The notes under the pieces were generated by a model. The model had not been told where the DNA came from. It saw nothing but the letters and a program-made list of their open reading frames with translations, and searched no databases. From assembly GCA_900539505.1 (NCBI GenBank), contig UQCL01000007.1, positions 1-55,689 on the forward strand: DNA of 55,689 nucleotides, read 5' to 3'. Position numbers and translations under genes: made by a program. This DNA is from an uncultured Campylobacter sp. Lineage in GTDB: Bacteria > Campylobacterota > Campylobacteria > Campylobacterales > Campylobacteraceae. This document shows positions 17,501-23,959 of the stretch, one piece after another (the stretch's first letter is position 1; each line of letters opens with the position of its first letter).

Positions 17501-18246
17501 TCACTCACGTCTTTGCCGAAATATTTAAGCGAAATTTCTTTTAGCTTGCCTTCAGCTTTGAGTTCGTTTAAGGCTTTGCTGATTTGATCTGCGAGCTCTT
17601 TATTGCCCTTCTGCACGATTGCAGCGCTATAATCGACATCTTTTAGCTTTGCGGCGATCTTAATCGGAGCGTCCGGACGTTGTTTTAAAAAGTCGTAAAA
17701 TACGGTATTATCGCGCACGACGGTATCTACGCGGCGAGCGATCAGCAGCTCCATACTTTTGGCGAAACTATCGACAGTTACGTTTTGCGCGCCGTATTTT
17801 TTAGCGACTTGTGCCCAGTTGCTGGTAGCGGAGTCTGCATTTTTCTTGCCTTTTAAATCCTCGAAGCCTTTAATGTCGTTGTTATCTTTATGCACGATAA
17901 TAGCTCCGTAAACGACGGTGTAGGGCACAGAATATTCATATTTTTTCTTGCGCTCATCAGTAATGCTTACTTGATTAAACACAGCGTCTGCCTTGCCTGC
18001 ATCAAATGCTGCAAGCATCGCATCCCAAGGCGCAGTTAAAAATTCTATTTTTAGACCAAGTTTTTCGGCGACTGCGCGCGCGACATCTACGTCGTATCCT
18101 ACGAGCTCATTTTTGTCGTTATAATACGAAAATGGCGAAAAGGTGCCTTCCGTAGCTACTTTAAGCGTACCTTCGCGTAGTGTTTTAGAGTTTGCGCCGC
18201 ATATTAAAAGCGCGCACGCAAGCAAAGTTTTTATTAAATTTTTCAT
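17497..18246 (-). CDS. Amino acid ABC transporter binding protein (copy 1)
   Basis: A 249-residue periplasmic solute-binding protein, family 3 (CjaA/TcyJ-like). Signal sequence at about 1-20 (LIKTLLACALLICGANSKT); the Cys near 16 is not in a good lipobox. Typical elements: EGTFSPFSYYN, GYDVDVARAVAEKLG, APWDAMLAAFDAGKADAVF and a C-terminal LKEISLKYFGKD. It is homologous along its whole length to the protein encoded just upstream at 18340. A GGAGG ribosome binding site precedes the ATG. The stop overlaps the permease start. The Campylobacter relative CjaA binds cysteine; ligand identity here is inferred. Confidence 0.92.
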   Translation of the reverse strand: MKNLIKTLLACALLICGANSKTLREGTLKVATEGTFSPFSYYNDKNELVGYDVDVARAVAEKLGLKIEFLTAPWDAMLAAFDAGKADAVFNQVSITDERKKKYEYSVPYTVVYGAIIVHKDNNDIKGFEDLKGKKNADSATSNWAQVAKKYGAQNVTVDSFAKSMELLIARRVDTVVRDNTVFYDFLKQRPDAPIKIAAKLKDVDYSAAIVQKGNKELADQISKALNELKAEGKLKEISLKYFGKDVSE

Positions 18247-18339
18247 AATTCCTCCAAAATTTTATGAGCGAAATTTAAAATGCAAAATTCCGCTCAGCTA
18301 AGTTTAAAATTCCACGCTTCAACTAAGCGGTCGTAGAAT

Positions 18340-19083
18340 TTATTCCGTAATGTCTTTGCCAAAATATTTAAGTGAAATTTCTTTCAGAACGCCTTTTTGC
18401 TTTAGCGATTTTAGCGCGGAATTTATCTGCGCCGTCAGCTCATCATCCTTTTTAAGCAGCACAGCTGAATAGATCGGCTCATTGCCTTGAGCTGCGATCT
18501 TTAGCGGGGCGTTTGGGCGCTGCTTCATATAGTCGAAAAATGTTATGTTATCGTTGATCGTAGCGTCTGCGCGACGAGCTATGATGAGCTCCACACCCTT
18601 GCTAAATCCGTCTGCCGTAACGATCTCGGCACCGTAGCTGCGCGCCATGTCAGCCCAGTTGCTGGTAGCGGAGTGGACGCTTTTTTTGCCTTTAAGATCC
18701 GCAAAACTTTTGATCTCCTCGTTATCAGCTCGCACTACTAGCGCAGCATAAGCCACAGTGTAAGGCTCGCTGAAATTATATTTTTTCTTGCGCTCCTGCG
18801 TGATGCTTACTTGATTCATCGCTATGTCCGCTTTGCCTGCGTCAAATGCCGCGAGCATCGCATCCCACGGCGCGGTTAAAAATTCCGCCTTTAGCCCTAG
18901 CTCTTTTGCCAGCGCGCGAGCGATATCGACATCAAAGCCGGTAAGATTATTTTTCTCGTCATAGAAAGAATACGGCGAGTAAGTCCCCTCCGTGGCTATT
19001 ACGAGCGTACCCTCTTTGAGCGTCTTAGCGCTTAGGGTAGCGGTGATTAGCACTGTTGCGAGCAGGGCTTTAAATATTTTCAT
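18340..19083 (-). CDS. Amino acid ABC transporter binding protein (copy 2)
   Basis: A 247-residue family-3 solute-binding protein with a Sec signal (about 1-19, cleavage near TLSA-K). It is a tandem paralogue of the gene at 17497: the two share the TSNWA, NQVSIT-x-ERKKKY and LKEISLKYFGKD blocks with few gaps. Differences cluster around the ligand cleft (AMNQVSITQ against VFNQVSITD; TINDNITF against VVRDNTVF), so the copies may prefer different ligands such as cystine, cysteine or a sulfur analogue. It is first in the operon, about 94 nt before copy 1. It therefore lies closest to the promoter and may be the more abundant copy. Confidence 0.92.
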   Translation of the reverse strand: MKIFKALLATVLITATLSAKTLKEGTLVIATEGTYSPYSFYDEKNNLTGFDVDIARALAKELGLKAEFLTAPWDAMLAAFDAGKADIAMNQVSITQERKKKYNFSEPYTVAYAALVVRADNEEIKSFADLKGKKSVHSATSNWADMARSYGAEIVTADGFSKGVELIIARRADATINDNITFFDYMKQRPNAPLKIAAQGNEPIYSAVLLKKDDELTAQINSALKSLKQKGVLKEISLKYFGKDITE

Positions 19084-19108
19084 TGCATCTCCTTGAAATT
19101 TAGCTATC

Positions 19109-19138
19109 GCTCGCGCTGCGAGCAGATGCGCGATTATA
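19109..19138 (-). promoter_or_regulatory. Promoter and leader hairpin of the cystine operon
   Basis: On the minus strand a TATAAT -10 box (19138-19133) lies about 50 nt before the ATG of binding-protein copy 2, with AT-rich DNA upstream, as is usual for Campylobacter sigma-70 promoters. The leader contains a small stem GCTCGC-GCT-GCGAGC (19109-19123). AAGGAG precedes the ATG. Confidence 0.55.
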
Positions 19139-19285
19139 TCGTGCGGAATATATAATTTTTATTAAAAATTTTAAATTTTAGTAAGACGTGATACAAAATT
19201 TCGCCTGTATGGTAAAGCTTTAGCGTCATATATTTTTAAAATTTTGACAGAGGCGATTTATAAAATTTCAAGTTTATTAGGTAAA

Positions 19286-19317
19286 AGTATCGCAGACCAA
19301 ATTCAGTCTGCGATACT
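19286..19317. terminator. 12-bp hairpin between proA and the cystine operon
   Basis: A perfect 12-bp inverted repeat, AGTATCGCAGAC and GTCTGCGATACT, with an 8-nt loop. Part of its right arm belongs to the 35-nt dispersed repeat described separately. It may act as a terminator or insulator between units. Confidence 0.45.
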
Positions 19318-19342
19318 AAATAGTATTTGCAAGTATTTTGAG
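19308..19342 (+). repeat. Dispersed intergenic repeat, copy A
   Basis: A 35-nt sequence beginning CTGCGATACTAAATAG. It recurs with two mismatches at 23819-23853, in the same orientation and also between genes. In this copy it follows a 12-bp hairpin and is followed by GGCGATTTTTTT. Confidence 0.75.
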
Positions 19343-19400
19343 GCGATTTTTTTGAGTTAGAAGCTAAAATTTTGCGCAAGCTAGACTTCTGCTTGCAGTT

Positions 19401-19441
19401 GCGAGCGCAAGAGAAGCAAAATTTCTCTCAAAAGCGCTCGC
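19401..19441 (-). terminator. Hairpin downstream of proA
   Basis: Outer arms GCGAGCGC (19401-19408) and GCGCTCGC (19434-19441) enclose a second stem, AGAGAA/TTCTCT. It lies 30 nt beyond the proA stop on the minus strand. A likely transcript end or stabilising hairpin; the U-tract is weak. Confidence 0.45.
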
Positions 19442-19470
19442 AAGATGATCCTTTTGAAAAAGACGAGCCG

Positions 19471-20730
19471 CTAGCGAATTTGCCCGCCTCCGCGGACGAC
19501 GTATTTATAGGTCGTGAGCTCTCTCACCCCCATCGGCCCTCTGGCGTGCAGCTTTTGCGTGCTGATGCCGATCTCGCCGCCGAATCCAAACTCGCTGCCG
19601 TCGCTAAAGCGCGTCGAGGCATTGGCGTAGACGATCGCGCTGTCGACTTCGTTTAAAAACCGCTCGATGTTTGCGTAGTTTTCACTCAAAATTACGTCCG
19701 AATGCCCGCTGGAATGCGCATTTATAAAGCTGATCGCCTCCTGCGTATCCCGCACGGCGCGCACGGCCAAAACGAGATCCAAAAACTCGGCGCCAAAGTC
19801 GCTCTCGCCGGCAGTCTTGACGTTTGCCGCGCTGCGCAGCTCCGACTCGCACGCATCTAGCAGCTGCTCGCTCACGCGAAACTCGACCCCCAGCATATCG
19901 CGCACTAGCACCGGTAAAATTTCGCCCGCTATGCGCTCGTGCAAAAGCATGCACTCTACGGCATTACAAACGCTTGGACGCTGGGTTTTGGCGTTTTTGA
20001 TTATCTTCGCGGCCTCGCTCAAATTTGCGCTCTCATCGACGAAGATGTGGCACACCCCCGCGCCCGTCATGATGATCGGCACGGTCGCGTTTTGCGCGAT
20101 AAAATCCTTTAAGCTCTTGCCTCCGCGCGGTATCAAAACGTCGATATACTCGCTCATTTTCGCCATTTGCGTTACGACTTCGCGTTCAGCGCTCTCCACG
20201 AGCTGCACTGCGCCCGTCGGTAAGCCGAATTTCGCCCCCGCTTCGTTAAATAAATTTACTAAAAAGATGTTCGAATTTAGCGCGCTAGCGCTGCCTCGCA
20301 GGATCGCCGCATTACCGCTTTTTAGCGCCAGAGCCGCCGCGTCGATACTGACGTTTGGGCGGCTCTCGTAGATGATACCCAGCACCCCCAGCGGCACGCG
20401 CACGCGGCTGATTTGCATGCCGTTTGGATGGCTCCAGCCGCCTAGATTTTCGCCCACGACCTCTGCAAAGCCCGCCACCTCGCGCACGCCCTGCGCCATC
20501 GCCTCGATACGGGCGTCCGTTAGTCGCAGACGATCGAGCAATGCCGCACTAAGCCCCGATTTCTCGCCGCTTGAAAGGTCTTTGGCGTTCGCCGCTTTTA
20601 TAGCCTCTTTTTGCGCCAACAGCTCATACGCTACGGCGTTTAAAATTTCAAATTTAGCCCTGCTACCAAGTCCCAAAAGCTCGCCGCAAGCGGCCTTTGC
20701 GCGCTTACAGATCTCTAAAATTTCGTTCAT
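19471..20730 (-). CDS. proA: Gamma-glutamyl phosphate reductase
   Basis: A 419-residue ALDH-fold enzyme that reduces gamma-glutamyl phosphate to glutamate semialdehyde, the second step of proline synthesis. Visible: GVLGIIYESRPNV, LKSGNAAILRGSASA, the catalytic Cys in QRPSVCNAVECML, and near the C-terminus ASTRFSDGSEFGFGGEIGIST and KLHARGPMGVRELTTYKY. I chose the ATG at 20730 because AAGGAGTGAAA lies right before it; a GTG two codons earlier is less likely. It lies downstream of proB but separated by about 400 nt, so the two may not share one transcript. Confidence 0.96.
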   Translation of the reverse strand: MNEILEICKRAKAACGELLGLGSRAKFEILNAVAYELLAQKEAIKAANAKDLSSGEKSGLSAALLDRLRLTDARIEAMAQGVREVAGFAEVVGENLGGWSHPNGMQISRVRVPLGVLGIIYESRPNVSIDAAALALKSGNAAILRGSASALNSNIFLVNLFNEAGAKFGLPTGAVQLVESAEREVVTQMAKMSEYIDVLIPRGGKSLKDFIAQNATVPIIMTGAGVCHIFVDESANLSEAAKIIKNAKTQRPSVCNAVECMLLHERIAGEILPVLVRDMLGVEFRVSEQLLDACESELRSAANVKTAGESDFGAEFLDLVLAVRAVRDTQEAISFINAHSSGHSDVILSENYANIERFLNEVDSAIVYANASTRFSDGSEFGFGGEIGISTQKLHARGPMGVRELTTYKYVVRGGGQIR

Positions 20731-20913
20731 TTTCACTCCTTAATTTATAAATCAAATCGCACGCTTTGTGTCAAAATACCGCGAGTAGCCCCTCTATCGC
20801 GTCTAAAATTCCTGCGCGTCTTATTTTTATCCGCGCGGCGGCTTAAATTTAGCGCGCTTCGGGCCATTTTATTTCGGATTTTCTTGCGTTAAATTTTCCG
20901 TACTCGCCCGGCA

Positions 20914-21089
20914 TTATGCCCAACCTTCCCGTTCCAAATTCGCGCATAATGCTTTTACGTAATCCGCCGGCTCCTATCCGCGCAGTTCAAGAACGTCTAG
21001 CTCGCCGTTTTTATCGGCGTCCGGTTCGTCAAATTTCGCCGCCCACGCCGCGCCCGCCAAAAGTAGCGCAAAAATATAATCTTTTTCAT
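20914..21089 (-). pseudogene. Remnant of a small secreted EF-hand-like protein
   Basis: A GGAGGGCGAAG ribosome binding site precedes an ATG at 21089 that starts MKKIIF and then runs out of frame. Shifting one base at the five-T run (21070-21074) restores a clean signal peptide (FALLLAGAAWAA) and then DADKNGELDVLE, a canonical EF-hand loop with D/D/N/G/D/E at the right places. This frame stops at 20974-20976. Without that stop, a further ADYVKALCANLEREG follows, to a stop at 20914. So two lesions, a frameshift and an in-frame stop, would have to be repaired. A single-base error in the T run would restore only a 38-residue product. Calmodulin-like small secreted proteins do occur in bacteria; function unknown. 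Confidence 0.45.
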
Positions 21090-21135
21090 CTTCGCCCTCC
21101 GTTTAAAATTTAAACGCGCGAACACGGCTAAAATT

Positions 21136-22257
21136 TCATTGCAGCGCGATATTATCCGCATGTATCGCGTCATCGTCGCTTTTGTAGCCTAAAGCCTGCT
21201 CTATCTCATCGCTTTTTGCGCCCGCTATGCGCGCAAGCTCACAGCTTGAATAGTTGCTAATGCCGTGCGCCAGCAGCTTGCCGTCAGTCGCGCAGATGTT
21301 TACGATCTCGCCGCGCTCAAATTCGCCGCGCACCTCGGCAATCCCGACCGCAAGCAGGCTTTTGCCCGATTTTATCGCCTTTGCCGCGCCCGCATCGATA
21401 ATCACCGCACCTTTGCTGATCGCGCCGTATGCGAGCCAGTATTTACGCGAGCTAAGTCGCGCCGCGCCCGCGCTAAAGAGGGTGCCGACCTCCTCGCCCG
21501 CCGCTATTTTAAGCAAAATTCCGTCCGTACGCCCGTTTGCGATGATCAGGCTCGTGCCGATCTGATTTGCCATTTGCGCCGCTGCGATCTTTGTCGCCAT
21601 GCCGCCCGTGCCGAATTTACTGCCCTCGCCGCCTGCCATTTTGACGACGCGCTCGTCGATTTTTTCAATAAAGTTTAAAAGTTTTGCGTCTGCGTGCTCG
21701 CTCGGATTTTTGTCGTACAGCCCGTCGATGTCGCTTAAAATCACGAGTAGATCAGCATCGATTAGCCCCGCTACTAGCGCGCTTAGCGTGTCGTTATCGC
21801 CCACTTTGAGTTCATCTGCTACGACGGGATCGTTTTCGTTTATGATCGGTACGATGCCGCGCGAGAGCAGCTCCGCGCAGACGTTTCGCACGCTAAGATA
21901 GCGCACCCTGTCGCTAAAATCGCCTCGGCTTAACAGCAGCTGCGCGATAATGCGGTCATGCGCCCAAAATAGCCGCTCGTAAAGATGCATCAGCGCGACC
22001 TGTCCGACCGCCGCTAGAGCCTGCTTGCGGCTTAAAATTTTAGGTCTTTGCGCGATGCCTAGCAGCCCCATGCCCGCGCCCACGGCGCCCGAGCTTACCA
22101 AAGCCACGCAAAAGCCCGCATCTTTTAGCTTGCAAATTTGCGCGACTAGACTTTTGATAAGCCGCTCATTTAGCGAGCCGTCCGCGTTCGTAAGCGTCGA
22201 AGTGCCGATTTTTACGACGATACGTTTTGCGCCGCCCAGAAGCTCTTTTCTACCCAT
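21136..22257 (-). CDS. proB: Glutamate 5-kinase
   Basis: A 373-residue enzyme that phosphorylates glutamate, the first and feedback-regulated step of proline synthesis. The amino-acid-kinase domain (1 to about 260) shows VVKIGTSTLT, SSGAVGAG, INENDPVVADELKVGDNDTLSALVA (catalytic and binding loop) and GTGGMATKIAAA. A C-terminal PUA domain (about 275-360) reads KGAVIIDAGAAKAI, then GEIVNI and GISNYSS. Full length and intact. It stands about 400 nt upstream of proA, with an EF-hand-like remnant between. Confidence 0.96.
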   Translation of the reverse strand: MGRKELLGGAKRIVVKIGTSTLTNADGSLNERLIKSLVAQICKLKDAGFCVALVSSGAVGAGMGLLGIAQRPKILSRKQALAAVGQVALMHLYERLFWAHDRIIAQLLLSRGDFSDRVRYLSVRNVCAELLSRGIVPIINENDPVVADELKVGDNDTLSALVAGLIDADLLVILSDIDGLYDKNPSEHADAKLLNFIEKIDERVVKMAGGEGSKFGTGGMATKIAAAQMANQIGTSLIIANGRTDGILLKIAAGEEVGTLFSAGAARLSSRKYWLAYGAISKGAVIIDAGAAKAIKSGKSLLAVGIAEVRGEFERGEIVNICATDGKLLAHGISNYSSCELARIAGAKSDEIEQALGYKSDDDAIHADNIALQ

Positions 22258-22534
22258 TTTCCGCTCCGAAATTTTTGAAAATTATATCGAAAACGGCTTA
22301 TTTTAATTTTATATTTTGAGCTGAGTAGATGCGAGCTTTTGGTTCAAATTTATTCCCGAGTAAAATTCGGCGGCTTCTAAATACGAGAAATAAAATTCCT
22401 CAGATAAAAAGCTTGATTGTTGGTATAAAATTTTTTATAAAGCGTAGAGATAGTCTGTTTACGAAGATCGTAACGGGAGATAAACTCCCGTTATCGCGCG
22501 AAATTTTACTGACTTAAAATTTATCGGATCCTTG
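22258..22534. other. Noncoding gap with a strong inverted repeat
   Basis: Between the proB start and the cytochrome unit. The main landmark is a perfect 9-bp inverted repeat TAACGGGAG-ATAAA-CTCCCGTTA at 22471-22493, placed downstream of the cytochrome genes. I see no convincing gene. A 62-codon open frame on the plus strand lacks a ribosome binding site and protein-like composition. Confidence 0.5.
22471..22493 (-). terminator. Hairpin downstream of the cytochrome genes
   Basis: A 9-bp perfect stem (TAACGGGAG/CTCCCGTTA) with a 5-nt loop, 114 nt past the NapC-type cytochrome stop. It is GC-containing and compact, as in a terminator, but lacks a U-run on the minus strand. Confidence 0.4.
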
Positions 22535-22600
22535 CTAAAGCGCGGCGTTGAGGTTTAGCTGCATCTGGGCGTCGTCGCTAACGAGCAAAATTTTCTTCAT
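22535..22600 (-). CDS. Very short ORF resembling a receiver-domain start
   Basis: A 21-codon frame, MKKILLVSDDAQ... ending LNLNAAL, starting 7 nt after the cytochrome stop. The wording resembles the first strand and helix of a response-regulator receiver domain (MKKILLVDDD). It may be a decayed regulator fragment, a leader-like peptide or chance. No clear ribosome binding site. Confidence 0.2.
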   Translation of the reverse strand: MKKILLVSDDAQMQLNLNAAL

Positions 22601-22606
22601 TTTAGC

Positions 22607-23278
22607 CTACTTTTTGGTGGCATTGCCTTCTTTATCTTCAGCCTTCACCTCTTTAGGTGCTACATAATCCTCCCCAAAATAAGCCTTTTTTATCTCTTCT
22701 TTTTTGATTGCGGCTTTCTTTTCGTAGATTTTGTATTCAGGCTTCCAGTAGTTTAGCATGTTGTTTAGCCCGCTGTGGCCTACCTCGGCGTGACAGCTAG
22801 CGCAGGTTAGTTGCTTATCGGTATTTAGCAAGCTTTGATAGTGAGCGTGCATCTTTTGAGCTTGGGCTGAGGTTAGCTTATTATCTATCAAATTCGTATG
22901 ACAGCTAACGCAACCGTTATCAAATACGAAGTGCTCTCTTTTCTCTCTATTTTTATGCCAGTCTATAGCCTCCGGGTCTTTAAAGAAATGAATATATCCC
23001 TCCATTAATCCGTTTTTAGCTTTAACTAGGACGTATTTGGCTAGGTTGTCATGAGGTATGTGGCAGTCCACGCATTTAGCCCTTACTCCGCTTTTGCCTT
23101 TGCCGCTGTGAACGTCGTTGCTATAAGCTATAACCATAGGATCCATCTCGTGGCATACTACGCAAAACTTCTCTCCGCTAGTCTCCTCTAGGGCGTAATG
23201 CACGGGCAGTACCACTAAAAACCCTATAATGCCGCTTACTAATATAATAAGCGCTAGTATTTTCTTTGAAATTTTCAT
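22607..23278 (-). CDS. NapC/NirT-type tetrahaem cytochrome c (FccC-like)
   Basis: Membrane-anchored quinol dehydrogenase that passes electrons from menaquinol to periplasmic reductases. From the ATG at 23278 it has an N-terminal helix (ILALIILVSGIIGFLVVLP), then four CxxCH haem motifs: CVVCH, CVDCH, CVSCH and CASCH. The C-terminal tail is lysine- and glutamate-rich. I reject the longer in-frame start at 23329 because 23278 gives a 4-nt ATGA overlap with the upstream cytochrome and a normal NapC-like N-terminus. Together with 23275-23715 and the flavoprotein at 23960 it matches the FccABC arrangement of Wolinella. Confidence 0.9.
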   Translation of the reverse strand: MKISKKILALIILVSGIIGFLVVLPVHYALEETSGEKFCVVCHEMDPMVIAYSNDVHSGKGKSGVRAKCVDCHIPHDNLAKYVLVKAKNGLMEGYIHFFKDPEAIDWHKNREKREHFVFDNGCVSCHTNLIDNKLTSAQAQKMHAHYQSLLNTDKQLTCASCHAEVGHSGLNNMLNYWKPEYKIYEKKAAIKKEEIKKAYFGEDYVAPKEVKAEDKEGNATKK

Positions 23279-23715
23279 GGCGTTACCCCCATCCATTGCG
23301 GAACTTCGTGTTCGTGGCACTCCGTGCACATATTGGTTGATTTTTTATGCTCGTTGTGGCACTCGTCGCAGTATAGCGTAGGGCCGTCGTGAACCGAGTT
23401 GTGGGGATTTGCTTTTAGCAGATCCATGTATTCTAGTCTTTTAGCTATCTTTTTCTTGTCGCCGTGACAGGACATACAGCCTTTATCGCCTATGGATTTA
23501 AATTTACTAGCGTCGTTTCCTTGTCCTTCGTGACAATCAAGACAGGTGAAGCTTAGTTTTTCGTGATGAGGCTTTAAAGGGTGTTTGGCTCGCAGTTCGT
23601 CGGTGACGTTAAGATCGGCTAAAGACGTTATCTTTGCGCTTGGGGCACCTGCGCTAAATGCAAAAGAGCACAGCAGCATAGACGCGCACAAGGCGAGAAA
23701 CGCTTTATGTTCCAT
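23275..23715 (-). CDS. Periplasmic tetrahaem cytochrome c (FccB-like)
   Basis: A 146-residue secreted cytochrome: signal peptide at about 1-21, then four CxxCH motifs (CLDCH, CMSCH, CDECH, CTECH). The spacing and extra histidines (HPLKPHHEK, NPHNSVHD) are like the small tetrahaem domain of Shewanella-type fumarate reductases. It probably shuttles electrons between the NapC-type membrane cytochrome encoded next and the flavoprotein encoded upstream, which here is a separate polypeptide. The stop overlaps the next start by 4 nt. Confidence 0.9.
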   Translation of the reverse strand: MEHKAFLALCASMLLCSFAFSAGAPSAKITSLADLNVTDELRAKHPLKPHHEKLSFTCLDCHEGQGNDASKFKSIGDKGCMSCHGDKKKIAKRLEYMDLLKANPHNSVHDGPTLYCDECHNEHKKSTNMCTECHEHEVPQWMGVTP

Positions 23716-23818
23716 GCGAATTCCTTTCGGATGTCAAATTTACAAATTTAACTGCAAATTCGGCTTTAAATTTAAAAAGATCGCAAGCCGAATTCTCGAA
23801 TTTAGTCTTAAATTTAGC

Positions 23819-23853
23819 CTGCGATACGAAATATTATTTGCAAGTATTTTGAG
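23819..23853 (+). repeat. Dispersed intergenic repeat, copy B
   Basis: A 35-nt copy of the sequence at 19308-19342, differing at two positions (CTGCGATACGAAATAT start). It lies between the flavoprotein and cytochrome genes. Confidence 0.75.
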
Positions 23854-23874
23854 ATGGATTTGAATGTTGCGACG

Positions 23875-23923
23875 AAAATTTCGGTCAAGATAAGGCATCT
23901 AGCCTATCGCCGACCGAAATTTT
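23875..23923 (-). terminator. Long hairpin between the flavoprotein and cytochrome genes
   Basis: Perfect 12-bp arms AAAATTTCGGTC (23875-23886) and GACCGAAATTTT (23912-23923) enclose a second small stem (AGGC/GCCT). It lies 37 nt past the flavoprotein stop and ends in a short T-run. It could act as a partial terminator, giving more flavoprotein than cytochrome mRNA. Confidence 0.55.
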
Positions 23924-23959
23924 ATAGCTCATTCAAAGACGCTCAAAAGACGCCTCAAA

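Noticed and set aside
19372..19656. 94-codon plus-strand open frame over the proA 3' end
   Set aside because: Antisense shadow of proA; frame is a by-product of its codon use and covers the proA hairpin.
22329..22517. 62-codon open frame on the plus strand
   Set aside because: No clear start signal, no protein-like pattern, and it contains the terminator-like 9-bp inverted repeat.
23278..23329. Longer start for the NapC-type cytochrome
   Set aside because: The extra 17 residues overlap the previous gene and are not signal-like; the ATG at 23278 gives a 4-nt ATGA coupling.
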